Positions 17,220 through 26,771 are shown, counted from the first letter of the stretch. The stretch is 64,000 nucleotides of DNA from RHLJ01 sp965242845 (GCA_965242845.1 CBDETC010000003.1:310001-374000), one strand, 5' to 3'. Notes: generated from the sequence alone by a model not told the origin. Program-made: numbers and translations.

Positions 17220-17780
17220 CTACTTTTTTCCTAAATCTACCGGATGCTTTTCAAAAATACTAACCGTAGTGCGACCATAAGCTTTACTAAAAAAACAGTG
17301 CGGATGTTCTTTGTAGTTGTGGTATTTATCATGCTCAAGGATAAACCATCCATCTTCTTTCAACCAGTTCTGTTCAAGAATCTGACTTATCATCTCATCC
17401 ATCCAGGCATAATTATAGGGTGGATCGCAAAAGATGAAATCAAAAGGAATAGGATTCCCATTCAGGTATCGCTGCACATCGGCAACGTTGGTTCTAACCT
17501 GGTGCTCTATGTCAAATTCGGAGGCCGTTTTTTCAATTAATTGAATATTTCGGGATTCAATGTCTACAAAAGTGACACTTTTGGCACCTCTGGAAATAGC
17601 TTCAAAACCAAGATTCCCGGATCCTCCGAATAAGTCCAAAACTACAGCTCCATCAATGTATTTGTAAGCATCGATTTTGTTGAAAATGCTTTCCTTGGTA
17701 CGATCGGTGGTAGGTCGTACATCCATCCCTTTTGGAATTTCGAATCTTCTCCCTTTAAGTTTTCCGGTAATTATTCGCAT
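17220..17780 (-). CDS. rsmD: 16S rRNA (guanine966-N2)-methyltransferase RsmD
   Basis: SAM-dependent methyltransferase of 16S rRNA G966. It begins MRIITGKLKGRRFEIPKG and continues with RPTTDRTKESIFNKI. The SAM loop is VLDLFGGSGNLGFEAISRGA and the catalytic motif is CDPPYNY (N/D-PPY class). 186 residues. It is directly upstream of coaD and downstream of the DUF3822 gene, a neighbourhood seen in Bacteroidetes. Confidence 0.95.
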   Translation of the reverse strand: MRIITGKLKGRRFEIPKGMDVRPTTDRTKESIFNKIDAYKYIDGAVVLDLFGGSGNLGFEAISRGAKSVTFVDIESRNIQLIEKTASEFDIEHQVRTNVADVQRYLNGNPIPFDFIFCDPPYNYAWMDEMISQILEQNWLKEDGWFILEHDKYHNYKEHPHCFFSKAYGRTTVSIFEKHPVDLGKK

Positions 17781-17901
17781 CTGCTGGAATTGTTTTGAAT
17801 GCTGTTATTTCGACGACAAGATTTTGGAGGAGAAATCTAGGGTTTTTTCTTTGTTCACACTGTACAGATTTCTCATTTCATTCGAAATGGCAATATATAA
17901 A

Positions 17902-18762
17902 TTAAAGGTCGAGGGAAAGTAATATCGCAGGGAAAGCTGCAGCGAGATCAAAGCCATAGGTTTCTTCTTCAGCAACTACTCCAATTTCGTTAAGTGAATT
18001 AAGGTTTACTATATCAGAGCTTTTATCCCATAGCCCATGAAGAGTTTGTTCTACTTCATGAGTTTGATGTCCAAATAAAAAGATATGCTCATGGAGTCCT
18101 TTCATCCAGTTATTATGCGAAGTGTGTTGAAGCCAGTGGTAGGCAAGATCCTCAGTTTGATCAAACTTAATGAAAGTAGAAGCCCTGAATTTCCCGAGTA
18201 GATAGGAAGTAATTGAAATCACATTTTTATGACAGCCAATCATTAAAAATGATCCTCCAGGTTTATTAAATGCGGACCATTTTGAGGCGAGTTCGAAATC
18301 ACTAGCAAATTCAGAAGTAGCTACTTTTTCCGTCAGTTCATCAAAGCCGCGCATCACATTTCTACGTCTAATACTCAGAAATTTGTATTCTGGCTTGCTT
18401 ACCGTATGCCATGTGGGTTCTATATCTTTTCTCTCAATCCCTTTCATAAGTATGGCAAGGTGGTCTTCTCGCTCATCAGCGTTATCATACACTACTTTTG
18501 GGAGAGAAGTCCAGCATTCATAAGACGGATTTGTAGCTGCCCTCACCGATCCTATTGAGTACTCTTCCTGAAGTTTCTCGAATGTAGTTTTTACGTGAGG
18601 AAATTGATCGCGATGTCTTACACTAATCGCATCAGCTACATCAAAATTGAAATCAAAACATCCGATCCGAAGAAGGTGTTTGTCATTCTTCGGGTCATTA
18701 ACAGCATAAAAAAGCCGATCAGAAAAAAAGCAAACACCTAAATTTGCGGAAGTGTCATCCAT
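17902..18762 (-). CDS. DUF3822 family protein
   Basis: 286 residues, soluble. The pattern (short strand-rich N-terminus NLGVCFFSDRLFYAV, VRAATNPSYECWTSLPKVVYD, and a late HEHIFLFGHQTHE ... DLAAAFPAILLSL) and the position immediately upstream of rsmD match DUF3822 proteins of Bacteroidetes. Their fold is related to the actin-like PilM/ASKHA group. No ATP-binding residues are clear. Its start codon overlaps the stop of the upstream pseudopilin-like gene (TAATG), so the two are coupled. Confidence 0.7.
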   Translation of the reverse strand: MDDTSANLGVCFFSDRLFYAVNDPKNDKHLLRIGCFDFNFDVADAISVRHRDQFPHVKTTFEKLQEEYSIGSVRAATNPSYECWTSLPKVVYDNADEREDHLAILMKGIERKDIEPTWHTVSKPEYKFLSIRRRNVMRGFDELTEKVATSEFASDFELASKWSAFNKPGGSFLMIGCHKNVISITSYLLGKFRASTFIKFDQTEDLAYHWLQHTSHNNWMKGLHEHIFLFGHQTHEVEQTLHGLWDKSSDIVNLNSLNEIGVVAEEETYGFDLAAAFPAILLSLDL

Positions 18763-19235
18763 TAATTCCAGTTAGGAGCGTTTCGCATCGTTGTTCTGGA
18801 AAGGCTACCTATTAGATCATCAGAGTCAGGATCTTCAAGAAGATATAAAGGAGGACGCAGCGTATCGTTAAGGGTATAGCTAAATCGCTCTCCCGAACGA
18901 GGTGCAATGATCATGCTTTCAGGCGAATAGGTAAGCGGTGGAATTTGACGGAATAAAGTGTCACCCATAGCAACCATTAAAGAATCAGTTTGTAAGTAGG
19001 TAACAATGCTATCCAATCCACCATCGGTTGGAGGAAAGTGTCCATATCGTGATTCGTACTGAACAAGGGCGTCTTTCAGGGAAAGCATTCTAGCCCGAAC
19101 TCGTTCAGTTTCTGCTCTGCGTTCTTCAACAACTTTATAAGGAGTTACGATAGAATCATATAAAAGCCACGACAAAGCAATAATAATAACTCCAAGTACT
19201 ACACTTAAAATTTTATTACGAGTATCAATATTCAT
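18762..19235 (-). CDS. Single-span envelope protein with a pseudopilin-like region
   Basis: 157 residues. A short cytoplasmic N-terminus is followed by one membrane helix (about 10-28) and a helix ending in LKDALVQYESRYGHFPPTDGG, which resembles the A-L-x-x-Y-x-x-x-x-G-x-Y/F-P stretch of GspG-type pseudopilins. No prepilin-peptidase G-F-x-x-x-E cleavage site is seen, so it is not a standard pseudopilin. It is translationally coupled to the DUF3822 gene. Function is unknown. Confidence 0.6.
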   Translation of the reverse strand: MNIDTRNKILSVVLGVIIIALSWLLYDSIVTPYKVVEERRAETERVRARMLSLKDALVQYESRYGHFPPTDGGLDSIVTYLQTDSLMVAMGDTLFRQIPPLTYSPESMIIAPRSGERFSYTLNDTLRPPLYLLEDPDSDDLIGSLSRTTMRNAPNWN

Positions 19236-19403
19236 TTGAAAGAGAGATAATTAGTTAGTGTATTTGCGAAAAACGAATGAAGAAAATACATGCACCCCTC
19301 TATAGATGCAACCTAGATGAATAAACCAAAAAATAACACAACAATAATTTAACTTATACATATCCTTTAAGCCGAAATACTAAAATCACAAAAAACTGTT
19401 GGA

Positions 19404-20726
19404 TTGAACAAGCAGGTTTTAAGACTGGCGATTCCTAATGTTATTAGCAATCTGTCGGTTCCACTTCTCGGCGTTATTGATACGGCAGTGGTTGGCCACT
19501 TAGAACATGTCTATTACTTAGGTGCAATCGCAGTTGGAAGTATTATTTTTGATTTTATTTTTTGGGGCTTCGGCTTCCTTAGAATGGGAACCACAGGTTT
19601 GGTCGCTCAGGCATATGGCGCCGGAAACGAACGAGAAGCACGATTGCTTCTTATCCGGGTTTTGGCTGTTGCAGGAATCGCAAGTGCGTTTATACTATTA
19701 CTTCAATACCCATTGATCGAACTTTCACTTTTGATCGTAAATGCTAGCCCAGAAGTGGAGGAATATACCAGGCTGTATTATCACATAAGGATTTTTGCGG
19801 CTCCTGCGACCCTCGCTCTATTTGGAATAAATGGCTGGTTTTTAGGGATGCAGAATTCTACCTACCCAATGGTGATTACTATTTTGCTTAACCTGTTTAA
19901 TATTGGATTGAATCTCTTATTCGTGTTCTATTATGGCATGAATGTGGACGGTGTAGCCTGGGGAAGTATGATAGCAAGCTATATTGGTTTAGCCACGGCC
20001 ATACTTTTGTACAAGAAGAAGTATTCCGGTATTAAATTGAGAGCAAGTATTTCAGAGATTCTAAATGCCGAAGAGCTTGTGAAATTCTTCTCAGTGAACA
20101 GGGATATATTTATTCGAACACTTTGCCTAATCTTCTCCTATGCCTTTTTTACTGCAAAGTCAGCTGAATCAGGGGATATCATACTTGCTGCAAATGCTAT
20201 CCTACTTCAATTGTGGTATATCAGCGCCTACGGTATCGATGGGTTTGCTTTTGCCGCCGAAAGCCTTGTTGGAAGATTTACCGGCGCTAAAGACTCTGTG
20301 AAATTAAATCAGGCGATTAAGTTTAGTCTTGCGTGGGGTTTGGGTATTGGCATTCTCTCAACGTTGGCTTATGCTTTATTTGGGAATGGTATTATTGCTC
20401 TTTTTACCGATAAATCGGAAGTAATCAATGCAGCAATGATTGTACTCACCTGGACTATTGTAGCACCACTAATTAATAGCATATGTTTCATATGGGATGG
20501 CATATACATTGGAGCTACCGAAACAGTCACTATGAGAAACTCAATGCTAATAGCTACTATTTTCTTCTTTCTGCCTGTGTATTACCTGTCAGAGTCCTGG
20601 TTGGGAGTTCATGCTTTGTGGCTTTCTATGACGGTTTTTATGGTAGTGAGAGGAATTACATTAACGGCTTGGGCTCCTAGCCGGATTTTCTTACCATCAA
20701 TTCAAAACCCTTCAACAAAGCTATGA
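19404..20726 (+). CDS. MATE family efflux transporter (DinF-like)
   Basis: Twelve-helix Na+/H+-coupled multidrug/toxin extruder, 440 residues. The opening LRLAIPNVISNLSVPLLGVIDTAVVGHL is a typical MATE helix 1 with the conserved D-T-x-x-x-G. GAKDSVKLNQ and GIDGFAFAAESLVGRF match the DinF-like branch. The start appears to be TTG 19404, because no ATG occurs near the conserved beginning. It overlaps sixA by 4 bp (ATGA). The substrate is unknown. Confidence 0.9.
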   Translation: MNKQVLRLAIPNVISNLSVPLLGVIDTAVVGHLEHVYYLGAIAVGSIIFDFIFWGFGFLRMGTTGLVAQAYGAGNEREARLLLIRVLAVAGIASAFILLLQYPLIELSLLIVNASPEVEEYTRLYYHIRIFAAPATLALFGINGWFLGMQNSTYPMVITILLNLFNIGLNLLFVFYYGMNVDGVAWGSMIASYIGLATAILLYKKKYSGIKLRASISEILNAEELVKFFSVNRDIFIRTLCLIFSYAFFTAKSAESGDIILAANAILLQLWYISAYGIDGFAFAAESLVGRFTGAKDSVKLNQAIKFSLAWGLGIGILSTLAYALFGNGIIALFTDKSEVINAAMIVLTWTIVAPLINSICFIWDGIYIGATETVTMRNSMLIATIFFFLPVYYLSESWLGVHALWLSMTVFMVVRGITLTAWAPSRIFLPSIQNPSTKL

Positions 20727-21238
20727 AATTCATCCTTTTACTCAGGCATGCCAAATCCAGTTGGAGCGATCCAGGTCTCAGTGATTTCGATCGACCATTA
20801 GCTGGCAGGGGAATTAAAGATGCCCCCAGAATGGGCAAGTACCTCAAAAAGATTGGGTATAAACCGAATTATATAGTTTCATCACCAGCAGCACGAGCGA
20901 TGCAAACCACTCAGTTATGTACTGAGGCGATGAAGTTAGATGAGAGCATCGTTAAATGGGATGAAAGCCTCTATTTTGAATCAGCTATCAAATATGTTAA
21001 GGCTATTCAGGAAGCGCCAGATCATGCTGAAATTATGATGGTAGTAGGGCATAACCCATTAATGGAAGCAACGGCTACCGCTCTTAGTGGTGGTCGGGAT
21101 ACAACTGCTTTTCGAATTCCGACAGCCGGCTTAGTTTGTTTAGAGAGTTATGCAGTTCGTTGGCAGGATATCAAGCCTGGAACTTGTCAGGTAAAATGGA
21201 TGATGATCCCAAAAGTACTCAAAGAGATTATTGACTAG
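20723..21238 (+). CDS. sixA: Phosphohistidine phosphatase SixA-type
   Basis: Small histidine-phosphatase-superfamily enzyme, 171 residues. The catalytic R-H-x motif is in LLLRHAKSSW (phosphohistidine acceptor), and the second histidine is in VVGHNPLME. SixA-type enzymes remove phosphate from histidine-containing phosphotransfer proteins. Translationally coupled to the MATE gene. Its end overlaps the opposite-strand S46-like gene by 11 bp. Confidence 0.85.
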   Translation: MKFILLLRHAKSSWSDPGLSDFDRPLAGRGIKDAPRMGKYLKKIGYKPNYIVSSPAARAMQTTQLCTEAMKLDESIVKWDESLYFESAIKYVKAIQEAPDHAEIMMVVGHNPLMEATATALSGGRDTTAFRIPTAGLVCLESYAVRWQDIKPGTCQVKWMMIPKVLKEIID

Positions 21239-23195
21239 TCTTCGAGTCAATTGATAGCTCTGATAAGATTGCCTGAGACTCAGTTCCAGCTTCTAATTGC
21301 TTAATTATATAAGAACTCTTCAAAGCAAGTAAGTAAGAAGCATCTCTAGAATAGACATAGTGGCCTATTACCGATTCAGAGATTTCTTCTGTCACCATTC
21401 CTATGAATTTACCTTCCGAATCAAGAATTACAGCGCCAGGAGCTTTTCCGGAAAAATCATTGGTTGTGTAAAAAAGGGACTCATCGTTCACTCTCTTCTT
21501 TTTATTGAAGCTTCCCAAATTATAAGACAATGTTGTATTGGCATCTGGTTGCAAGCTGTTTTCACTTCTTTCTATTTGAGCCTTGATAAATATTTGTTGG
21601 GCGGGGAATAAATAGGCGTAATGTCTAATGAAATTTTGTTGAGCTGTTTCATTAGAAAAGGCAATCTCTTCCAAAAGCATATAAAGAGGGTCGGAAACAA
21701 ACTGATAATTTCTAAGAACGGAAGCTGCTTTTTCCGGATCGAATAAAAATGAAGACAAAAATTCATTGTCAACATATTCATCAATCAAAGCAGGGATCTG
21801 ATCTGGTTCGGCATCATAAAAAAGATCAAATATTATCAGGGGTTGCTGGTCTTCCGGTAAACTTTTCATTTGGACCAGAAATTTTTTCAACATCTCAAGT
21901 TCTGCGTTCACATCAATCTGTGAAAGAAGCTGTTGATGATTTTGAAGTACTGCTGACTCAGTAATTCTGGAGTTTTCAGTTCGGTTTAAAAATTGCTGAT
22001 AACCAATTATGAGATTATCGAGGAGGCTAAAATTGCTGAAGTATCTGGTTATATAAAGTAGATTACTTGTCTGCTCTGCAATATCATAAGCCTGATTGAT
22101 ATAACCGAATACTTCTCCATAAGCTGGAGGAAGAGTCGTGTCAGAAACCACCCAGTCCAGATAACTCTGGTCTTGTGTATTGATAATTTGCAGAAGATCA
22201 TTCTCAAGAATTCCCGACTGAACCTGGTTGTAGAAAACGAGGTTTTGTGCAACAGAATAACGATTAGCAATTGAAGCTAAAGACCGGGTTGGGTCAAGTG
22301 CAGATAGAGAATCTTCTTTTTCAAGGTAAATATCGAGCGAAGAAACGATGTATGGGTTTACACTTCTGTAATAAAACTGGATTGCCCGGGCCGTTTCGAG
22401 GCGATAGGTAGCATTGGGAAAGCCAAATGCCGTTAATGATGTCGTTGATTTTGGTTCTTTTCCAGAGATTTGAAAATGATAGGAAGGCGTATATGGGATA
22501 TTATCTTCTCTGAAGCCGATTAAAGAACCATCTTCTGCCGAATAAGCACGGAGAATAGCAAACTCGCTTTGAATAGCTGAGAGAAGGTAATCACTATCTT
22601 TAGCATTTTCTGAATTGATGGAAAGCGAAGGTGCAAATACCAGTCTTACATCTCTGATAATTGAATAGACAGTCATTATTTGTCTATTTCCAGAAAATGA
22701 ATCCTTTATTTCAACCAGTATATCAGTTCGGCTACCTCTTTTCTCATTTATGAGTTGAGCTTTTTCATTTCGAATCGACTCATAAATTTCAGTGTTTGAG
22801 CTAAGCTCGGTTATATTTCTCTGAACCTGTTCGGTAACATCAATTTGCTCGATTTCAACAAGGAGAGCTAGTCCATTGATAGGAATTTCATTTTCCTTTG
22901 AGCCAGCCGTAAAACCTTCTTCAAATATATTTTCATTTTGCTGGCTCCCGGTTGCAGATAAATACTCTAAGACAGCCGAGTAGTTGGTTAGAAAGAGACC
23001 TTCCTCAGAAATGAAAAGACCATTATTAGTATGGGAATTACCTTTATAAAGCTTTGCAACTCCTCCAACGGTTGCTTCATCAAAAGGAAACCCATTTTGA
23101 TAAATAGGTGCGATGCCCTCATTATAAGTTCCGGCAGTTCTGTTACAACCAGCAAACAGGATGCTAGCTACTGCTATATAAAGTAAAAAACGCAT
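21228..23195 (-). CDS. S46-peptidase-like lipoprotein, catalytically dead
   Basis: 655-residue lipoprotein (lipobox ILFAGC, C17) with the architecture of S46 dipeptidyl-peptidases (DPP7/DPP11). NGLFISEEGLFLTN aligns with the family's block before the catalytic His, but N-H-H-C has become N71-Y-S-A. The block around the catalytic Asp (normally G-D-F-x-x-F-R-x-Y) reads SEFAILRAY. The nucleophile block G-N-S-G-S-P is replaced by FSGKAPGAVILD (581-592), with proline at the serine position. All three catalytic residues thus appear lost, so it probably binds peptide or a partner instead of cleaving. The length is close to active family members (about 700). Confidence 0.8.
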   Translation of the reverse strand: MRFLLYIAVASILFAGCNRTAGTYNEGIAPIYQNGFPFDEATVGGVAKLYKGNSHTNNGLFISEEGLFLTNYSAVLEYLSATGSQQNENIFEEGFTAGSKENEIPINGLALLVEIEQIDVTEQVQRNITELSSNTEIYESIRNEKAQLINEKRGSRTDILVEIKDSFSGNRQIMTVYSIIRDVRLVFAPSLSINSENAKDSDYLLSAIQSEFAILRAYSAEDGSLIGFREDNIPYTPSYHFQISGKEPKSTTSLTAFGFPNATYRLETARAIQFYYRSVNPYIVSSLDIYLEKEDSLSALDPTRSLASIANRYSVAQNLVFYNQVQSGILENDLLQIINTQDQSYLDWVVSDTTLPPAYGEVFGYINQAYDIAEQTSNLLYITRYFSNFSLLDNLIIGYQQFLNRTENSRITESAVLQNHQQLLSQIDVNAELEMLKKFLVQMKSLPEDQQPLIIFDLFYDAEPDQIPALIDEYVDNEFLSSFLFDPEKAASVLRNYQFVSDPLYMLLEEIAFSNETAQQNFIRHYAYLFPAQQIFIKAQIERSENSLQPDANTTLSYNLGSFNKKKRVNDESLFYTTNDFSGKAPGAVILDSEGKFIGMVTEEISESVIGHYVYSRDASYLLALKSSYIIKQLEAGTESQAILSELSIDSKTSQ

Positions 23196-23280
23196 AGAAG
23201 ATGTTACTCAAAAGTAGTCTGGGATTCACTATATTTAAAATATTCTAAGTTAAGAACTAAATCATATTGATTATCTATTT

Positions 23281-23631
23281 ATGAACTACACACAAAATTT
23301 TTTCTATCTCTGCAAAACTCCACTAAGCGCAGAAGGTCCCTCAGATGTAGAAATCATTACCAAGGCAGAAAAAAATGAGGATTTTCCACGTGTTTTTAAA
23401 GAGTTTGAAGAACTCAGATCACATGCTTTCAATAAAGATAATATTTACAGTGTAGTTCGTGCCGACGATATTTTTGAGCTTATTAGAACTTCCAGTGAAA
23501 AAGCTGCTAAGCAGGAAGCATATGAGAAAGCTCAGCCTGAAATCATTACCAATTTGCAGCATAGAGTGATGCAGGGAAAAGATGCTAATGCTAAAGCAAT
23601 ACTTAAAGAAGTATATGATATAGAAGCATAG
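23281..23631 (+). CDS. Small hypothetical protein
   Basis: 116 residues, soluble, mostly helical in appearance, with no recognised domain. It opens NYTQNFFYLCKTPLSAEGP and has a repeated acidic/basic helix pattern to the end. It stands alone between the S46-like gene (divergent) and a strong terminator, so it is probably a monocistronic conserved gene. I cannot assign a function. Confidence 0.6.
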   Translation: MNYTQNFFYLCKTPLSAEGPSDVEIITKAEKNEDFPRVFKEFEELRSHAFNKDNIYSVVRADDIFELIRTSSEKAAKQEAYEKAQPEIITNLQHRVMQGKDANAKAILKEVYDIEA

Positions 23632-23677
23632 GTATTTTCACTTAGTCATGGCTCCTTGGAGTGAGATTAATTTAATA

Positions 23678-23704
23678 AACCGCCTTTGATGGCGGTTTTT
23701 TTTT
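23678..23704 (+). terminator. Rho-independent terminator
   Basis: AACCGCC-tttgat-GGCGGTT followed by a run of eight T. It ends the small gene at 23281-23631. Confidence 0.9.
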
Positions 23705-23765
23705 GTCATTATGTTATTATAGCATATTGGAATTCTTATAAACACGAATAACTAATTGAGGAGAA

Positions 23766-24584
23766 ATGGAAGAATTTAATATTGATATAGATACGGTAAT
23801 GGGCTTTGTTACCGAATATGGGATAGCTCTTGTTAAAGCGATTGTAGTACTGGTCATTGGTTTGTGGGTAGTTAATATGATCACAAAGCTGGTGAAGAGA
23901 ATACTCGCAAAAAGCAATGTTGATGAATCGCTTAGTTCTTTCTTAAGTAGCCTGGTGTCAATTTTGTTGAAGGTAATGGTGTACATAACTGCAATAGGAT
24001 TGCTCGGTGTACCTATGACTTCATTTGTAGCTATTCTTGGTGCGGCTGGTTTGGCAGTAGGTCTGGCATTATCTGGTACGCTTCAGAATTTTGCAGGCGG
24101 AGTAATGATCCTTCTTTTTAAACCCTTCAAAGTAGGAGACTTTATTGATGCCCAGGGTTATACTGGAACAGTGAGTGCTATTCAAATCTTTGTAACTGTT
24201 TTAAACACTCCTGATAACAAAACAATCATCATTCCGAATGGCCCTCTGGCTACAGGATCATTGACAAATTTCTCAACACAGCCAACGCGCAGGGTAGACT
24301 GGACCTTTGGAATTGGTTATGGGGATGATGTTGATAAAGCATATGAAGTTTTGAAGCGTCTTATCTCTCAGGATGAACGCATACATTCAGATCCAGAACC
24401 ATTTATGGCAGTCTCAGAATTAGCGGATAGTTCTGTGAATATCGCAGTGCGGGTTTGGGTAAACGCAGAAGATTATTGGGGAGTGTTCTTTAGAATGAAT
24501 GAAGAAGTATATAAAACCTTTGATAAAGAAGGACTTAGTATACCATTCCCTCAAACTGATGTGCATTTGCATAAAGTTGACTAA
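23766..24584 (+). CDS. mscS: Small-conductance mechanosensitive channel MscS
   Basis: Inner-membrane osmotic-release channel, 272 residues. Three N-terminal helices precede the pore helix GAAGLAVGLALSGTLQNFAGG, whose Gly/Ala packing is diagnostic of MscS. The beta domain FKVGDFIDAQGYTGTVSAI and the cytoplasmic vestibule with IIIPNGPL follow. The GAGGAG ribosome site is 5 bp before ATG. The gene lies between two terminators, so it is a single-gene transcript. Confidence 0.93.
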   Translation: MEEFNIDIDTVMGFVTEYGIALVKAIVVLVIGLWVVNMITKLVKRILAKSNVDESLSSFLSSLVSILLKVMVYITAIGLLGVPMTSFVAILGAAGLAVGLALSGTLQNFAGGVMILLFKPFKVGDFIDAQGYTGTVSAIQIFVTVLNTPDNKTIIIPNGPLATGSLTNFSTQPTRRVDWTFGIGYGDDVDKAYEVLKRLISQDERIHSDPEPFMAVSELADSSVNIAVRVWVNAEDYWGVFFRMNEEVYKTFDKEGLSIPFPQTDVHLHKVD

Positions 24585-24596
24585 CACGATAGAAGA

Positions 24597-24623
24597 AAGC
24601 CGGTTACAGTCCGGCTTTTTTTA
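24597..24623 (+). terminator. Rho-independent terminator after mscS
   Basis: AAGCCGG-ttacagt-CCGGCTT followed by a T-run, 12 bp after the mscS stop. Confidence 0.9.
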
Positions 24624-24737
24624 TTTTAGGAAACCGCGTGAAGGTTGCTTAAGCAGTCATAGTTATATTATCTTTTAATTCTTTCAAAAAAGTAGGCATA
24701 GGCCGATAATCAAGAACAATTGGAAAGGAAGGTAGTC

Positions 24738-26771
24738 GTGACTAACCTGGAGCAAGAAAACCCTGATAACGAAAAACTCGAAGAAGAGACGGCAGACTCA
24801 ATGGCCGGAAACGAGGATGTAACAGAAGAATCCTCCGAAGAAATTATCTCTGAAGAAGTAAGCGCTGAAGAGAGCGTAGAAGAAAAAGAAACAGAAGAAG
24901 AGGAGACGACTTCAGAAGAAACAGTTCAGGAAGTAGAGGAAGAAGAAAAATCAGATACTGAAGCTGTTGAAGAACCGGTAGCTGAAGTTGAAACGGAAGA
25001 AGCAGCCGAAGCGTCAGAAGAGACAGCCACTGAAGATCTTCAAGAGTCTGAAGAATCAGAGCACAATGAAGAAGAAGGTTCTGAACAGGAAGTAGACGCG
25101 ACAGAATTTTATACGGGTATTGCAAAAAAGGTTGAAGAATTTATAACTCAGGATGACTGGGCTTTTGTTTCAAATGAACTGGCGAACCTTGCTTTACATA
25201 TAGAAGATGGACCAGAGCCGAACACAGATGATGCTAAAGAAGCGCTTAAAAAATTCGGTGAATTAAGAGAGGATTTTGAAGTTCGTAGAAAAGCCCACTA
25301 CGAAGAGTTGAATAAAAAGAAGGCTGAGAATCTGGATAAGAAAAAGGCTCTTATCAAGGAATTTTCGGATTTAATAAATGAAGAGAAATGGACAGCCACA
25401 AAGGAGGTTAGCCAGATAAGAGGTAAATGGGAATCAATTAAGCTTGTTCCTCAAGGTGAACTAGAGACTCTAAATGAACGATTTGATTCGTTAATGGAAG
25501 AGTTTGAAAGTCATAAAGTAGATCGGCTTGTTAAGAAACTTCAAAAGGAAGAAGAAAATCTCACACTAAAGTTGGTGATCCTCGAAAAAATGGATGCACT
25601 CAATGCTAAAGTTGATGATAAAGCTGATTTTGATTCTTTGAATAAAGAGTTTCATGATTTACTTCTTCAGTGGAGAAAAGTCGGCCGTGTTCCTGTTGAA
25701 AAAAATCAGCATATCTGGGATCACTTTAATGAAGCTCAGGATGGATTTAGTCAGCTCAGACTAAAGCATGACAAGGAGTATCGAAAAACGGTTGAGAAGG
25801 CCCTCGAGAAAAAACAAAAACTCATCAAAGAAGCAGTGGCTTTAATTGATGAGGAAGATCTTGCTATCGCCGCTCGGAGAGTGAATAAGCTTCACAACCA
25901 ATGGAAGAAAACAGGGAATCTGCCTCAGAAAGAAGAAAATGAGCTTTGGGATCAGTTTAAAAGTGCTACGGATGCTTTTAATGAAAAGAAATCGGACAAC
26001 ATTGAGGTTCTAAGAGGCCAGGAACAAGAGAACCTTGACAAGAAACTCAAGCTTATTGACAAAGCAATTGCTGTTCAGGATGCAGAAAGTTTTGAAGAAG
26101 GTCATCAGGCTATGCAGCAGCTGATGGATCAGTGGAAAGCAATTGGTCCGGTTCCACGAAAAAAATCTTCTAAAATATGGAAGCAGTTCAAAAGCGCTAT
26201 GGATGCTTTCTACGATAAAAGGAGAGAGCACTTTAAAGATGTAAGGAAGGATCAAAAAGATAACCTTACCAGGAAGAATGAATTACTAGCCAAGCTTAAA
26301 GAGCTTTCGGAAAGTGAAGATGCTACTCTGGCTGTAGAAGAAGCAAAGAAAATTCAGGCAGAGTTTAAAACAATTGGACATGTACCCTTAAAGTTCAAAA
26401 ATAAAATCTGGAAACAATATCGTGAAGTGTGTGATATCATATATGAACGATATCGATCGTCTGGATCAGATCTGGGAATGGATCGCAGATTAGCATCCGA
26501 AGGAATTGATCCAGCAAACAGGAAAGAAATAATAAAACTCCAAAAGCAGTTGGAGCCACTTAGCAAGGAAATATCAAAGCTAGAGGCTGAGACCATCCAA
26601 TACCAGGAGGCAACTACCTACTTTAAGCCTACCAATAAGCCCAATAAGTTACTTGAAGATCTTCATGTGAAAATTGAAAAAGCAGAAAAGGAAATTTCTG
26701 AAAAGAAAGCACATGCATCCCAGCTTAAAGCAAAAATTAGGGAGCTAAAGACTTCAGGTTCAGGTGAATAA
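24738..26771 (+). CDS. DUF349 repeat protein with acidic N-terminus
   Basis: 677 residues from the GTG at 24738, which has GGAAAGGAAGG 5 bp upstream; a TTG at 24720 is less likely because the ribosome site would lie inside the coding region. Residues 1-130 are almost all Glu/Ser/Thr/Val (disordered, highly acidic). The rest is a helical array of five DUF349 units, each marked by W-(R/K)-x-x-G-x-(V/L)-P ... (I/L)-W-x-x-F/Y (for example QWRKVGRVPVEKNQHIWDHF and QWKAIGPVPRKKSSKIWKQF). A coiled coil ends it. DUF349 proteins have no firmly established function. Confidence 0.85.
   Translation: MTNLEQENPDNEKLEEETADSMAGNEDVTEESSEEIISEEVSAEESVEEKETEEEETTSEETVQEVEEEEKSDTEAVEEPVAEVETEEAAEASEETATEDLQESEESEHNEEEGSEQEVDATEFYTGIAKKVEEFITQDDWAFVSNELANLALHIEDGPEPNTDDAKEALKKFGELREDFEVRRKAHYEELNKKKAENLDKKKALIKEFSDLINEEKWTATKEVSQIRGKWESIKLVPQGELETLNERFDSLMEEFESHKVDRLVKKLQKEEENLTLKLVILEKMDALNAKVDDKADFDSLNKEFHDLLLQWRKVGRVPVEKNQHIWDHFNEAQDGFSQLRLKHDKEYRKTVEKALEKKQKLIKEAVALIDEEDLAIAARRVNKLHNQWKKTGNLPQKEENELWDQFKSATDAFNEKKSDNIEVLRGQEQENLDKKLKLIDKAIAVQDAESFEEGHQAMQQLMDQWKAIGPVPRKKSSKIWKQFKSAMDAFYDKRREHFKDVRKDQKDNLTRKNELLAKLKELSESEDATLAVEEAKKIQAEFKTIGHVPLKFKNKIWKQYREVCDIIYERYRSSGSDLGMDRRLASEGIDPANRKEIIKLQKQLEPLSKEISKLEAETIQYQEATTYFKPTNKPNKLLEDLHVKIEKAEKEISEKKAHASQLKAKIRELKTSGSGE

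Noticed and set aside
24844..25125. Leu-rich minus-strand open frame of 93 codons
   Set aside because: It is the shadow of the Glu-rich coding region of the DUF349 gene; GAA/GAG on one strand reads as CTT/CTC on the other.
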